NCBI GenBank assembly: GCA_021737875.1
Contig: JAIPDD010000011.1
Location: 1 to 33,198 of the forward strand
Length of the DNA: 33,198 nt
Direction: 5' to 3'
Source: Sulfuritalea sp.
GTDB lineage: Bacteria > Pseudomonadota > Gammaproteobacteria > Burkholderiales > Burkholderiaceae_C
The first letter of the stretch is position 1, and every line of letters begins with the position of its first letter. Shown here one piece after another: positions 9,528-18,790 of the stretch. Below the pieces are notes generated by a model, which was not told the DNA's origin, ran no database searches, and worked only from the letters and a program-made list of their open reading frames with translations. The position numbers were made by a program, and so were the translations under genes.

Positions 9528-11879
9528 ATGGCCCAAGACGCAAGCAACTCCACACCTCTCGATCACGCAAACGCCAACGCGCAGGAAAAAAAAGAGCAGC
9601 TTCGACTTGCTGCGCTGGAATACCACCAATTTCCAACGCCTGGAAAAATCTCTGTTACGCCCACCAAGCAGCTGCTCAACCAGCACGATTTAGCGCTGGC
9701 CTATTCGCCCGGTGTGGCCGCGCCCTGTGAAGAAATCGTCAAAGACCCCAACAACGCATTCAAATACACCAGCCGCGGGAATTTGGTCGCGGTCATCACC
9801 AACGGCACGGCGGTCTTGGGCTTGGGCGACATTGGCCCCTTGGCGGCCAAGCCGGTGATGGAGGGCAAAGCGGTCTTATTCAAAAAGTTTGCTGGTATCG
9901 ATGTGTTTGATATTGAAATCAATGAAAAACACGATCTCGACAAGCTGGTGGACATCATTGCGTCTTTAGAGCCGACCTTTGGCGGCATCAACTTAGAAGA
10001 CATTAAGGCGCCCGACTGTTTTTATGTGGAGCGCAAACTGCGCGAGCGCATGAAAATTCCCGTGTTTCATGACGACCAGCACGGAACCGCGATTGTGGTG
10101 GGTGCCGCCATTTTGAACGGCCTTAAAGTGGTCGGTAAAGACCCTAAGAAAATCAAGCTGGTCACGTCTGGTGCCGGCGCAGCCGCCTTGGCTTGCTTAG
10201 GTCTGCTGGTCAAATTGGGTATTCCCCGTGAAAACATTTACGTCACCGACTTGGCAGGCGTGGTCTACGAAGGCCGCACCGAGCTCATGGACGAAGACAA
10301 AATTGTCTTTGCGCAAAAAACCGACGCCCGCACACTGCGCGACATCATTGCAGGTGCTGATGTGTTTTTGGGGCTCTCTGCGGGCGGTGTGCTCAAAGCA
10401 GACATGGTCAAAAGCATGGCTGCAAAGCCTTTGATTTTTGCCCTGGCCAACCCGACGCCTGAAATTTTGCCCGACGAAGTGAAAGCCGTGCGCGATGACG
10501 CCATCATGGCCACTGGCCGCAGCGACTTTCACAACCAAGTCAACAACGTCTTGTGTTTTCCGTATATTTTTCGCGGAGCCTTGGATGCTGGCGCCTCGAC
10601 CATCACGGTGGAGATGGAAATTGCAGCCGTTCATGCCATTGCCGAACTCGCCCAAGCCGAGCAAAGCGATGTGGTTGCCGCAGCCTATGCCGGTGAACAA
10701 CTCGCATTTGGTCCCGAGTACCTGATACCCAAGCCCTTTGACCCGCGCTTGATGATGAAGATTGCGCCTGCGGTTGCCAAAGCCGCCGCAGACAGCGGCG
10801 TCGCCCTGCGCCCTATTGCAGATTTAGACGCTTACCGTGAGCAGCTGCAAAGCTTTGTCTACGCATCCGGCACCACCATGAAGCCGATTTTCACCGCGGC
10901 TAAAAACGCTTTGAAAAAGCGCGTAGCCTATGCCGAGGGCGAAGATGAGCGGGTCTTGCGGGCCGCCCAAATTGTGGTCGATGAGCGGCTGGCGATTCCA
11001 ACCCTCATCGGTCGTCCGGCGGTGATTGCGGAGCGCATTGAAAAGTTCGGCTTGCGCTTGCGCGAAGGCCAAGACTATGCGGTCGTGAATGTGGAACAAG
11101 ACCACCGTTACCGTGATTTTTGGCAAACCTACCACCGTATGGCAGAGCGAAAAGGGGTAACGGTCCAAGCCGCGAAAATTGAGATGCGCCGCCGGCTCAC
11201 GCTGATTGGCGCCATGCTGCTTAACAAGGGTGATGTCGACGGATTGATTTGTGGCACCTGGGGTACCACTGCGCTGCACCTGCACTACATTGACCAAGTC
11301 ATTGGTAAGCGTAACGCGCCAGAGCAAGAGGTGCAAATTTACGCATGTATGAACGGATTGATGTTGCCCGGTCGCCAAGTGTTTTTGGTCGATACCCATG
11401 TCAACTACGACCCCACCGCCCAAGAACTGGCAGAAATTACCATCATGGCGGCGCAAGAAATGCAGCGCTTTGGTTTCAAACCCAAAGCTGCATTGCTCAG
11501 CCACTCCAACTTTGGCAGCAGCAACGAGCCCAGCGCCATCAAAATGCGCGATACCTTGGCGATTTTGCAAACCAAAGCCCCGTGGCTTGAAGTCGATGGC
11601 GAGATGCACGGCGACATCGCCCTCGATGGCGAAGCCCGCAAGGCGCTCATGCCCCACAGTAGCTTGCATGGGGATGCCAACTTGTTGGTGTTGCCTAATA
11701 TTGATGCAGCCAACATCGCCTACAACTTGCTCAAAACCGCAGCCGGCGGCAACATCGCAATCGGGCCGGTTTTACTGGGTGCGGCCAAGCCTGTTCATGT
11801 ACTCACCGCCAGCACCACCGTTCGCCGTATCGTGAATATGACGGCTTTGACGGTGGCAGACGCGAACGCACACCGCTAA
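9528..11879 (+). CDS. maeB: NADP-dependent malic enzyme with C-terminal phosphotransacetylase-like domain (MaeB type)
   Basis: Oxidatively decarboxylates malate to pyruvate, making NADPH. About 783 aa in three parts: malic N-terminal domain ([12 protein letters not shown] near residue 60, [12 protein letters not shown]), NAD(P)-binding domain ([17 protein letters not shown] near 220; LANPTPEI), and from about residue 445 a phosphate acetyltransferase-like domain ([19 protein letters not shown] through KPVHVLTAS). In MaeB proteins this tail is regulatory, responding to acetyl-CoA, rather than an active transacetylase. The ATG at 9528 has AGGA 6-9 nt upstream; the track's GTG start adds six residues and is less likely. 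The 183-bp gap upstream suggests its own promoter. Confidence 0.95.
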   Translation: MAQDASNSTPLDHANANAQEKKEQLRLAALEYHQFPTPGKISVTPTKQLLNQHDLALAYSPGVAAPCEEIVKDPNNAFKYTSRGNLVAVITNGTAVLGLGDIGPLAAKPVMEGKAVLFKKFAGIDVFDIEINEKHDLDKLVDIIASLEPTFGGINLEDIKAPDCFYVERKLRERMKIPVFHDDQHGTAIVVGAAILNGLKVVGKDPKKIKLVTSGAGAAALACLGLLVKLGIPRENIYVTDLAGVVYEGRTELMDEDKIVFAQKTDARTLRDIIAGADVFLGLSAGGVLKADMVKSMAAKPLIFALANPTPEILPDEVKAVRDDAIMATGRSDFHNQVNNVLCFPYIFRGALDAGASTITVEMEIAAVHAIAELAQAEQSDVVAAAYAGEQLAFGPEYLIPKPFDPRLMMKIAPAVAKAAADSGVALRPIADLDAYREQLQSFVYASGTTMKPIFTAAKNALKKRVAYAEGEDERVLRAAQIVVDERLAIPTLIGRPAVIAERIEKFGLRLREGQDYAVVNVEQDHRYRDFWQTYHRMAERKGVTVQAAKIEMRRRLTLIGAMLLNKGDVDGLICGTWGTTALHLHYIDQVIGKRNAPEQEVQIYACMNGLMLPGRQVFLVDTHVNYDPTAQELAEITIMAAQEMQRFGFKPKAALLSHSNFGSSNEPSAIKMRDTLAILQTKAPWLEVDGEMHGDIALDGEARKALMPHSSLHGDANLLVLPNIDAANIAYNLLKTAAGGNIAIGPVLLGAAKPVHVLTASTTVRRIVNMTALTVADANAHR

Positions 11880-11894
11880 TCCACCAAAAGCGCC

Positions 11895-11910
11895 ATGCGG
11901 CGGGCCGCAT
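11895..11910. repeat. Short GC hairpin after maeB
   Basis: ATGCGG-CGGG-CCGCAT is a perfect 6-bp stem with a 4-nt loop, 15 bp past the maeB stop. No T tract follows, so termination would not be of the standard intrinsic type. It may protect the mRNA 3' end or mean nothing. Confidence 0.25.
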
Positions 11911-11935
11911 AATCAGGCAATTAACAAAGGCAGCA

Positions 11936-12256
11936 GTGAAGAAAATTTTTAAACTCCAAGTCGAGGGTCGCAACCGGGACCGGCAATTAGAAGCCAGCAA
12001 ACACGAGGTGCGTAAATATGTGGCAAGGCAGCGCCGCGCCAGCCTGCCCGAAGGCGTGGACTACTGGGATTTCGCCTGCCGATTTGGCTTGACACAAGCA
12101 GACGCCAAGGAGGTCCATTTCGCCACCTTGATAGGGCACATGGATGAGGCAGCGCAAGCGGGAGCACCTGAATTTTTTGTGGGTATCTTGGGGATAAATG
12201 GAATTCGCAAGGCCAAACCGGAAGCCTTCGCCCTTTCTGAGAGCCCACTTGCATAA
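11936..12256 (+). CDS. DUF6172 family protein of unknown function
   Basis: Predicted 106-aa cytoplasmic protein that I recognise as DUF6172, a small family of proteobacterial proteins without a known role. It begins MKKIFKLQVEGRNRDRQLEASKHEVRKY-like, is strongly basic in the first 35 residues, then has a PEGVDYWDF stretch and a mixed helix/strand C-terminal half. No membrane segment, signal peptide or catalytic motif is visible. The start is GTG with AAAGG 5 nt upstream, which fixes it well. It lies 56 bp after maeB and ends 5 bp before a terminator hairpin, so it may share the maeB transcript. Function is not inferred. Confidence 0.8.
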   Translation: MKKIFKLQVEGRNRDRQLEASKHEVRKYVARQRRASLPEGVDYWDFACRFGLTQADAKEVHFATLIGHMDEAAQAGAPEFFVGILGINGIRKAKPEAFALSESPLA

Positions 12257-12261
12257 ATAAA

Positions 12262-12282
12262 AACGCCCCATTTTGGGGCGTT
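12262..12282. terminator. Hairpin terminator after the DUF6172 gene
   Basis: AACGCCCCA-TTT-TGGGGCGTT is a perfect 9-bp stem just past the stop of the DUF6172 gene. The plus-strand tail is only TTAATT, a weak U tract. The minus strand has TTTTTATTTA. It probably ends the maeB-DUF6172 transcript. Confidence 0.7.
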
Positions 12283-12420
12283 AATTGTGCTTTCCTTAAG
12301 GGCAAACCCTAGTCATCTCTTGCTTTTTTAAGTCAATTCAACGAGAATGCGTTGCTTGATTGTGGCGATTCTCGCGCAATCTAGAAGAATTAGACTTAAT
12401 TTAAAGAAAGTGAATTGGGG

Positions 12421-12822
12421 ATGGACATGCCACTTCGAACCGTAAGAACGAATATCGTTCAATCAATCCGCGCGTTTCGCGTGACGGACTTGCAAGAAGC
12501 TGCCCAAGGTTTGGGGCACCACTTTTTGTACGCGAATCTGGCCCATGCCCAGACCAAACAAGATGTGCTGGACCTGATTGGCCAACAGTTCACCTTGTCA
12601 ACAACGTCTGGCAAAAACTTCGATTCCTTGTATGACAGTATGACTGATCCTGTGCATAAGTCAGGCCCACAGCCTGGCTTTATTGCCGTGTTGGAACACA
12701 TTCCTGCCAACCTCAAGTTTGACAAAGAGGCGCGCGAGCAGCTCTTGGACATTTTCAGAGATACCGCTGACTACTGGGGAGATAGAAAAATACCGTTCAG
12801 GTGCTTCTATTCTTTTCTGTAG
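12421..12822 (+). CDS. Barstar-family ribonuclease inhibitor (orphan)
   Basis: Barstar (PF01337) proteins block barnase-type ribonucleases by capping the active site. This one is about 133 aa. The core aligns by eye with Bacillus barstar: barstar YYGENLDALWD corresponds to SGKNFDSLYD here, keeping both acidic contact residues (Asp35 and Asp39 equivalents, here Asp68 and Asp72) while Trp38 becomes Tyr. The helix EAREQLLDIFRDTADYW and the buried strand FIAVLEHI also fit. A roughly 45-residue N-terminal extension precedes the core, as in many proteobacterial members. I chose the ATG at 12421; the track starts at TTG. No barnase-like gene lies beside it. Confidence 0.82.
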   Translation: MDMPLRTVRTNIVQSIRAFRVTDLQEAAQGLGHHFLYANLAHAQTKQDVLDLIGQQFTLSTTSGKNFDSLYDSMTDPVHKSGPQPGFIAVLEHIPANLKFDKEAREQLLDIFRDTADYWGDRKIPFRCFYSFL

Positions 12823-12856
12823 CCCGTTCTGCACACACCAGCCAAGCAGAACGGGC
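12822..12856. repeat. Perfect 11-bp inverted repeat at the barstar stop codon
   Basis: GCCCGTTCTGC and GCAGAACGGGC are separated by 13 nt, and the left arm begins at the last base of the barstar stop codon. It looks like a transcript-end hairpin without a T tract. Bases 12857-13035 beyond it hold no gene I can support; a 69-aa frame running through them is unconvincing. Confidence 0.5.
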
Positions 12857-13035
12857 GAATGAGGCAAACAGCGACGCGACAGCGGACGTTGGCATTGACT
12901 TAGCAGAGGGCGGCGAAAAAATGCCGACCGATCTGCTGTTGGATATTTCACCTTTGGCGTTGCGCATGAGCAGCCCCTTTAACTCAGGGTACTGGCTGGC
13001 AGCGGCTTAAATCCCGAAGGCCAAGGCCGCAGTGA

Positions 13036-13066
13036 AAAAGAAAAACCCGCGCAAGCGGGTTTTTTG
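13036..13066. terminator. Bidirectional intrinsic terminator between barstar and ksgA
   Basis: AAAAACCCGC-GCAA-GCGGGTTTTTT forms a GC-rich stem with a GNRA-type loop and T tracts on both strands. It serves the convergent ksgA operon (minus strand) and the barstar transcript (plus strand). Confidence 0.88.
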
Positions 13067-13086
13067 TTGCTTGCACGCGGTGGCCG

Positions 13087-13881
13087 TCAGTGCGCAAGCG
13101 TGCTTTGCAGCGTGAGTTGCTGGACCAAGCCAACATACTGCGCAACGGGAATTTCTTGCGCCCGTCGCTGAAGATCAAATGTGCCGCTGAAGTTTTTCGA
13201 CTCTAACCACCGCCCCAGCGAGTGGCGAATGAGTTTTCGGCGCTGGCTAAAAGCCACTTGCACCATTTCGCTGAAAAGAGCGATATCGATGTTTGGCGGT
13301 TCAGCTAATGGCACCATACGAACGACCGCACTGTCGACCCGTGGCGGCGGATCAAAACTCTCAGGCGGAACAAACAACACATCTTCCATCGCGTAACGCC
13401 ACTGCAGCATGACGCTCAAGCGGCTGAAATCCGAGGTGTCAGGCGCTGCCACCATGCGGTCAATCACTTCTTTTTGAAGCATAAAGTGCTGGTCTTCGAT
13501 GCAATCGACATACTGCAACAGGTGAAACAAAATCGGCGTGGAGATGTTGTAGGGCAGGTTCCCGACCACACGCAATTTCGCCGGCGGGGTGTTGACCGTT
13601 TGCTCTTGAGCAATGCGAAAAAAATCAACTTTGAGAACATCGGACTCAATGACGCGCAGTTGGGGATGTTCGCGCAGCCGCTTGGCCAAATCACGGTCAA
13701 GCTCGATCACCGTCAGTGCGCCCAAGCGCTCTACCAAGGGCTGCGTCAAAGCAGCCAAGCCCGGTCCAATTTCAACCATGTGCTGGTTGGGCAACGGTGC
13801 GATAGCGCTCACGATGGCGTCGATGATGCCGCCGTCAGATAAAAAATGCTGTCCGAAGCGCTTTCGGGCGATATGTTGCAT
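13087..13881 (-). CDS. rsmA: 16S rRNA (adenine1518/1519-N6)-dimethyltransferase
   Basis: KsgA/RsmA dimethylates two adjacent adenines in the 3' hairpin of 16S rRNA using S-adenosylmethionine, a late 30S assembly checkpoint. 264 aa, normal length. Motifs: KRFGQHFL at 7-14, SAM motif [12 protein letters not shown] at 36-46, IELDRDLA (motif II), the N6-adenine methylase catalytic motif GNLPYNIS near 107-114, and [12 protein letters not shown] in the C-terminal half. It starts 23 bp after the surA stop and is the last gene of lptD-surA-rsmA. In E. coli pdxA lies between surA and this gene; it is absent here. Confidence 0.96.
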   Translation of the reverse strand: MQHIARKRFGQHFLSDGGIIDAIVSAIAPLPNQHMVEIGPGLAALTQPLVERLGALTVIELDRDLAKRLREHPQLRVIESDVLKVDFFRIAQEQTVNTPPAKLRVVGNLPYNISTPILFHLLQYVDCIEDQHFMLQKEVIDRMVAAPDTSDFSRLSVMLQWRYAMEDVLFVPPESFDPPPRVDSAVVRMVPLAEPPNIDIALFSEMVQVAFSQRRKLIRHSLGRWLESKNFSGTFDLQRRAQEIPVAQYVGLVQQLTLQSTLAH

Positions 13882-13904
13882 GCAAAGAGCCCTCTGTGTT
13901 GGGT

Positions 13905-15203
13905 TTAGGGCTCGCGAATTTCCACAAAGGCACGGGCGCGCACATCACGCGCCCAGGTGGCGTAAGCGTCTTCAGCGCGGGCCGCCTTTAAAGTGTTGCG
14001 CATCTGTTCCCGTTGCTGTGCCAAACTCAATTCAACGCGCCTACGCTCGATCAATTGAATCAAATGCACGCCAAAACGTGAAACGACGGGCTGGCTGATT
14101 TCGCGGTCTTTCAGGCGGTCTAAAACGGCGTCAAACTCGGGTACAAACATGCCAGGAACAGACCAGCCTAAATCACCGCCTTGGGCTGCGCTGCCGTCTT
14201 GCGACACATCACGCGCGGCTGCTTCAAAAGACGTGGCGCCTGCCATGATGCGTTGGCGTACTTCGGCTAGCCGTGCGCTGGCTTGATTCGCCGTTACCTT
14301 CTCGGAGGTTCGCAGCAAAATGTGCCGCGCGTGGGTTTGAACCACGGTTTCAACCAAAGCACCGACACGGCGCTCCACGACCTTGAGCAGGTGAAAACCC
14401 GCATCCGAGCGCACCAACTCGGATACAGCGCCTACCCGCAATGCTTGTGTTGCCGTCACAAAACTCGCGGGATACCGGTCGGCGCGGCGCAGGCCCAGTT
14501 GCCCACCATTTTTACGTTCCGCAGCAGAAAATTCTTGAACCAAAGCCTCGAACTTCTCACCGGCCAGCACCCGTGCGCGCAGTTGTTGGGCTTGGGTTTG
14601 GGCTACATTGATTTGGGCCGGCGTTGGCTTTTCAGGCAGGGCAATGAGAAGCTGTGCCAGGTTGATGTCTTGTGCCAACGGGTCGGTGTTTGTGGCTTGG
14701 CGTTCAGCCAGTGCGCGGTCGACTTCGGTATCGCTGATACGCAAGCGGCTATCGACTTCTCTCTCGTGCAAACGAGCGACCATCAACTGGTCACGCAACT
14801 GGTCGCGAAAAGTTGCCACACTGGAGCCTTTGGCGCGCAGGCTTTGGTGCAATTGAGCCACGTCCATTTGATTTTGCGCAGCCACATTGCGCTCGGCTTG
14901 GTCAATGGCTGCAGGGTCAATCCGTATCCCTGTCTCGCGCGCGAGTTGCAGTTGCGCTCGCTCGCTGATCATGCGCTCAAGCACCGCACTGCGAAGCTCA
15001 GACGGGGGCGGCAGCGCGATGCGTTGTTGCGCCCGTTGTTCGCTGACTTGCTGAATTTGAAGCGTCAGTTCCGCGTGGGTAATCGGCTCGGAGTTGACCA
15101 AGGCCACAATAAAGTCGGCTTGCTGCGTGGTTTGTGCGTGGCCAAGAACGCTGCCTAAAAGGAGAAGGGCGCTAGCCCAAGAGTGCAATTTCATGGTGTT
15201 CAA
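13905..15203 (-). CDS. surA: Periplasmic chaperone/peptidylprolyl isomerase SurA
   Basis: Periplasmic chaperone that escorts outer-membrane proteins, including LptD, to the BAM complex. 432 aa with a signal peptide (hydrophobic core [11 protein letters not shown], likely cut after GHA), a SurA N-terminal domain to about residue 150, a first parvulin-like domain around 175-270 and a second around 285-390 ([32 protein letters not shown]). The start ATG overlaps the lptD stop as ATGA, which supports this start and implies translational coupling; an in-frame ATG three codons later (MKLHSW) is the alternative. Its closest client, LptD, is encoded directly upstream. Confidence 0.95.
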   Translation of the reverse strand: MNTMKLHSWASALLLLGSVLGHAQTTQQADFIVALVNSEPITHAELTLQIQQVSEQRAQQRIALPPPSELRSAVLERMISERAQLQLARETGIRIDPAAIDQAERNVAAQNQMDVAQLHQSLRAKGSSVATFRDQLRDQLMVARLHEREVDSRLRISDTEVDRALAERQATNTDPLAQDINLAQLLIALPEKPTPAQINVAQTQAQQLRARVLAGEKFEALVQEFSAAERKNGGQLGLRRADRYPASFVTATQALRVGAVSELVRSDAGFHLLKVVERRVGALVETVVQTHARHILLRTSEKVTANQASARLAEVRQRIMAGATSFEAAARDVSQDGSAAQGGDLGWSVPGMFVPEFDAVLDRLKDREISQPVVSRFGVHLIQLIERRRVELSLAQQREQMRNTLKAARAEDAYATWARDVRARAFVEIREP

Positions 15204-17554
15204 TCGAAATTATTGAAACGGCTGACAGTGCCGCCAGTATCACGCAAGTTTTGGTAGCGTGAAATATTGGTCGTTAAGGATTTTTGGGGGCTGAGACCCA
15301 AACGGGTGAAGCCGACAAACTCTAACTGAAACATCACACTGGAAGTGGAGGAGCTGACACTGGTTTGGACGCGGTCTAAAACCACACGGCCCAACCAACA
15401 ACCGGCATCGTACTCGAGGCCCATGACAGTATTGATCACGCGGCCTTCGGTGATGCTGTAGTTCACGCGCCCGACGGCATAGTAGCGGCCCTCGCCTTCG
15501 CCTTGACCGCTACCTAAATTGCGTCCTTTGTCACCCCACAGGTCGTTGAGTGGCCACTGGCCACTGGCATCGATTTGCTCGCTGGTATTGCGTTGAAAGC
15601 GGTAGGCCAGATTAAAGACGCGGTAATTGCCCGGGCTGTAGCGCGCACCCACCACGGCCCGGCCGAGCTCGTCGGTTTTTCCGTTGTACTGCAGCATGGA
15701 GTCCAGCATCCAGCGCTCATTGACATTCACACCCGCACTGAGAAGCACATCGCTAAAACCAGCCAAAGAGCCGGTGACGAGCTGGTCAGCAAAGCGCAAT
15801 CGTTGCGCAACCCCCAACCGCGCCAGTTGTACGCCTGTGTCGGCATCCAAGTAACGCGTCGTCAGTCCCAGTGTCAGCAAGTTGTTGTCTGAAATTTTGT
15901 CATTGCCCACGTAGGCGTTTTCGGTAAAGATCGTGGCGAAATTGAAGTCGTTCAAGCCGGTGTCGTAGTTGGGGAGAAGGCTTTGGTTGACATAGGGCGT
16001 GTTGACGTAGAAGGCCCGTGGCTCCAGTGTTTGTTGCAAATTCCTGCCCCCTAGCGTGGTGTCACGCTCAAACACCAAGCCACTGTCGAGGCTGAATGTG
16101 GGAACCGTGCTTGCTGCTGTTTGGCTGCCGTTGTAAATGGCATCGTATTGGTAGCCTCTGGTGTGCAATTGAAGTTTTGGGGTGACAAAGCCCGCCGGAC
16201 GAATGAAGGGGTAGCTCACTTGCGCCAAGCCAAAAATTCGCTGTGCGTTGGGCTGGCCAGTGAGCTTGCTCAGCGATTCAAACTGCGTAAAGTCACCATC
16301 GATCGACCAATCAAAACTGGCGGTGTTGTAGCGCGCATAGCGCCCGGTCATTTGCGGCACGCGGTCGTAGGGTGTGACAATCGGTGCGCTGATGTCTTGC
16401 AGGGTTTGCCACTTCAAGACCTTCACACTCGACGAAAAATAGCCGCGTCCCCAAGTCGCTGTCACGTCGGCGGGCAGCAAGCGCGGGGACGCACCGGGTG
16501 CTAAGGCGGTGTTGGTAAAGTCCCGCCAATAGTCATCGTCACTTACCCGGCTGATGTTGAGGGCGACCCCCACCCCGCCAATGGGGGTATTTACGCCGCC
16601 GTTGTGCACCACGGAGCCGCTCCAGCGGTCGAGGCTTCGCAGTTTGTCCGCCGGCATGTAGCTCATGCGGGCCGTTCCGGAATAACTGGGCTCCAGGTAG
16701 CGAAACTCCCCACCCACATTGACACCCCGGGCCGCCATATAGACCGGGGTAAGCGTGGCATCGCGGTTAGGCGCAATGTCAAAGTAGTACGGCGTCGTTA
16801 ACTCTGTTCCATTGGCAGTGTCAAACGCCACGCTTGGCGGCAAGAAACCAGATTTGCGCTTGCTCGACAGCGGGAAACTGATGGGCAAGACGCCAAGCAC
16901 CGGAACCCCTTTGAACTGCAAAAATGCACTTTGGGCAACGCCAATGTCTTCGTCGTTGTCAAAGTCAATGCGCCCCGCTTTGAGAATCCAATCGGGCGCC
17001 CAGTCAGGGCCGGGTTTGCGTCTGCATGTGGTGTAGGTTGCTTGGTGAACGCTCAAATGGGTGCTGTCGATAAAGTCTGCACGTTTGGCTTGGCCATGGG
17101 CGTCGTTTTGTAAAAACTGGTAGCGCGGCTCGGTGAAAAAACCTTTGAAGGCATCGAGCTCCACCTCCAAATAAGGACCTTCGTAGCGATTGCCGTTGCG
17201 GTTGACAAGCGCGTTTCCCTTGGCACGCGCGATATCGGTAGAGTGGTCGTACTCTAGCTGGTCCCCTTTGACCACCATGCCCGGTTTACGCAGCACCGCA
17301 TCGCCTTGGGCCATCGTTTCTAAATCGGTACTGCCGCTGAGCGAATCGGCTTGAATAAAAACGGGTGCTGATTTGGTTTGGTCTGAAGGCAGATCTTCTT
17401 CAAGACGTGCTGAAGGCTTGAGTTGCAGCGGCGGGTCTGTAGCGGTTTGGGCCCACCCAAGACGAGCCATGCCCAGCCAAAGCACCATCCCCGCGCACAG
17501 CAGCAGACTTCGACAAGACCGCCGCGCAGCGGAGCCAGGCACTAAATAAGACAT
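15200..17554 (-). CDS. lptD: LPS-assembly outer-membrane protein LptD
   Basis: Outer-membrane beta-barrel that, with LptE, inserts lipopolysaccharide into the outer leaflet. 784 aa: signal peptide (SLLLCAGMVLWLGMARLGWA), an OstA/LptA-like jellyroll domain around residues 65-190 (FIQADSLSGSTDLETMAQGD), then the barrel with aromatic-rich strands ending ISRYQNLRDTGG. Cysteines occur in the TTCRRKPGPDW region and in the late YDAGCWLGR strand, which could form the N-to-C disulphide known in E. coli LptD, although the set is smaller. First gene of the lptD-surA-rsmA operon, divergent from the AmgK-like gene with 87 bp between them. Confidence 0.95.
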   Translation of the reverse strand: MSYLVPGSAARRSCRSLLLCAGMVLWLGMARLGWAQTATDPPLQLKPSARLEEDLPSDQTKSAPVFIQADSLSGSTDLETMAQGDAVLRKPGMVVKGDQLEYDHSTDIARAKGNALVNRNGNRYEGPYLEVELDAFKGFFTEPRYQFLQNDAHGQAKRADFIDSTHLSVHQATYTTCRRKPGPDWAPDWILKAGRIDFDNDEDIGVAQSAFLQFKGVPVLGVLPISFPLSSKRKSGFLPPSVAFDTANGTELTTPYYFDIAPNRDATLTPVYMAARGVNVGGEFRYLEPSYSGTARMSYMPADKLRSLDRWSGSVVHNGGVNTPIGGVGVALNISRVSDDDYWRDFTNTALAPGASPRLLPADVTATWGRGYFSSSVKVLKWQTLQDISAPIVTPYDRVPQMTGRYARYNTASFDWSIDGDFTQFESLSKLTGQPNAQRIFGLAQVSYPFIRPAGFVTPKLQLHTRGYQYDAIYNGSQTAASTVPTFSLDSGLVFERDTTLGGRNLQQTLEPRAFYVNTPYVNQSLLPNYDTGLNDFNFATIFTENAYVGNDKISDNNLLTLGLTTRYLDADTGVQLARLGVAQRLRFADQLVTGSLAGFSDVLLSAGVNVNERWMLDSMLQYNGKTDELGRAVVGARYSPGNYRVFNLAYRFQRNTSEQIDASGQWPLNDLWGDKGRNLGSGQGEGEGRYYAVGRVNYSITEGRVINTVMGLEYDAGCWLGRVVLDRVQTSVSSSTSSVMFQLEFVGFTRLGLSPQKSLTTNISRYQNLRDTGGTVSRFNNFD

Positions 17555-17587
17555 GAAGAGGCGGGATGGATCACAAAAAGATAGAAA

Positions 17588-17600
17588 ATGGATTATCCAT
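17588..17600. repeat. Palindrome in the lptD/amgK divergent promoter region
   Basis: ATGGAT-T-ATCCAT is a 13-bp palindrome near the middle of the 87-bp space between the divergent lptD and amgK genes. Both promoters must lie in this space. It could be an operator, but no known site matches. Confidence 0.25.
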
Positions 17601-17641
17601 GACCCCAGCCCCTCTTTTCCTCCTTTCCCTGCCCATTAGCC

Positions 17642-18769
17642 ATGCCACTGACAGACCCCGCCTCTCATCTTCCTGACCCTGCCCCCATGGAGCAAGCGCT
17701 GTTGTGGCAAGACCTGCAGCGACAAAGCCAGTTTCAAGCGTGGCTGGAAGGCGTGAGCAAACGCTTTTCCTTGGACAGTGCGAGCGTACGGCTTGCTTCG
17801 GCCGATGCCAGTTTTCGGCGGTATTTGCGTGTAAACACCACGCAAGGCGGTATGGGCCCCACCCTCATCATCATGGATGCGCCGCCAGAGAAAGAAAACA
17901 GCCAACCTTTCGTTAACGTAGCAGCTCTTTTAAAAGATGCAGGGATTCGCTCGCCGCAGGTATTGGACTGGAACGAGCCACAAGGCTTCATGCTGCTTAC
18001 CGACTTGGGCAGCCGCACCATGATGCAAACGATGGACCCGACACGCCCGCCCCCGCTGGACTTGTATTTGCAGGCCATCGATGCGTTAATTGCGTGGCAG
18101 TTGGCTTCGCGCGAAGGCGTATTGCCGCCCTATGACTATGCCTTGTTGCGCCGCGAGATCGATCTTTTCCCGCAGTGGTACCTCAAAGAACACCGCCACG
18201 TCACGCTCACGGAGAAACAAGCCCAGGTGATGGAAAGTGCTTTCGAAGCCATCATCGCGAGTAACTTGCGCTGGCCCAGTGTGTATGTGCACCGCGACTT
18301 CATGCCGCGCAATTTGATGGTGGCCGATGATGTGCCATCCCTTGGCGCATTGGGTGTCTTGGATTTTCAAGATGCGGTGTACGGCCCCATCACGTATGAC
18401 ATTGCCAGCCTCATGCGTGATGCATTTTTGAGCTGGGACGAAGATTTTTGTTTAGACGTCACCATCCGCTACTGGGACAAGGCCCGCAAAGTCGGCCTGC
18501 CGGTAGGGGATGACTTTGGTGAGTTTTACCGCGGCGTAGAGTGGATGGGTTTGCAGCGCCACCTCAAAATTGCAGGCATTTTTGCGCGACTGACCCTGCG
18601 TGACGGCAAACCCAAGTACTTGGCCGATACGCCCCGCTTCATCGGCTACATCCGTGCCACCTGCGACCGCTACATTGAACTCAAACCCCTGCTGCGTTTG
18701 ATTGAAGACATCGAGGGCATTGTGCAGCCCATCAACTTGGCGTACCCGCGTTTGAATAAACCCAAATAA
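17642..18769 (+). CDS. amgK: Cell-wall sugar kinase AmgK-like (anomeric MurNAc/GlcNAc kinase)
   Basis: Aminoglycoside phosphotransferase-fold protein, 375 aa. AmgK phosphorylates MurNAc (and GlcNAc) at the anomeric position, the step before MurU in peptidoglycan recycling. Kinase signs are the Brenner-type motif VHRDFMPRNLMV with catalytic Asp219 and the metal-binding LDFQDAVYGP with Asp241, plus SFRRYLRV in the nucleotide lobe. A position divergent from lptD is also seen in Pseudomonas, where amgK and murU sit together; here the MurU-like gene is about 12 kb away. The start ATG is the first in frame. rsmE follows 21 bp downstream. Antibiotic phosphorylation is unlikely given this context. 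Confidence 0.85.
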   Translation: MPLTDPASHLPDPAPMEQALLWQDLQRQSQFQAWLEGVSKRFSLDSASVRLASADASFRRYLRVNTTQGGMGPTLIIMDAPPEKENSQPFVNVAALLKDAGIRSPQVLDWNEPQGFMLLTDLGSRTMMQTMDPTRPPPLDLYLQAIDALIAWQLASREGVLPPYDYALLRREIDLFPQWYLKEHRHVTLTEKQAQVMESAFEAIIASNLRWPSVYVHRDFMPRNLMVADDVPSLGALGVLDFQDAVYGPITYDIASLMRDAFLSWDEDFCLDVTIRYWDKARKVGLPVGDDFGEFYRGVEWMGLQRHLKIAGIFARLTLRDGKPKYLADTPRFIGYIRATCDRYIELKPLLRLIEDIEGIVQPINLAYPRLNKPK

Positions 18770-18790
18770 ACTTCTTAATTTCCCACTGCC

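Noticed and set aside
10824-11669. 281-aa minus-strand ORF inside maeB
   Set aside because: Antisense shadow of the phosphotransacetylase-like domain.
12801-13010. 69-aa plus-strand ORF overlapping the end of barstar
   Set aside because: GTG start inside barstar, crosses an inverted repeat, no recognisable domain; kept only as a possible remnant in the findings.
14283-15158. 291-aa plus-strand ORF opposite surA
   Set aside because: Antisense shadow; surA is clear with a coupled start.
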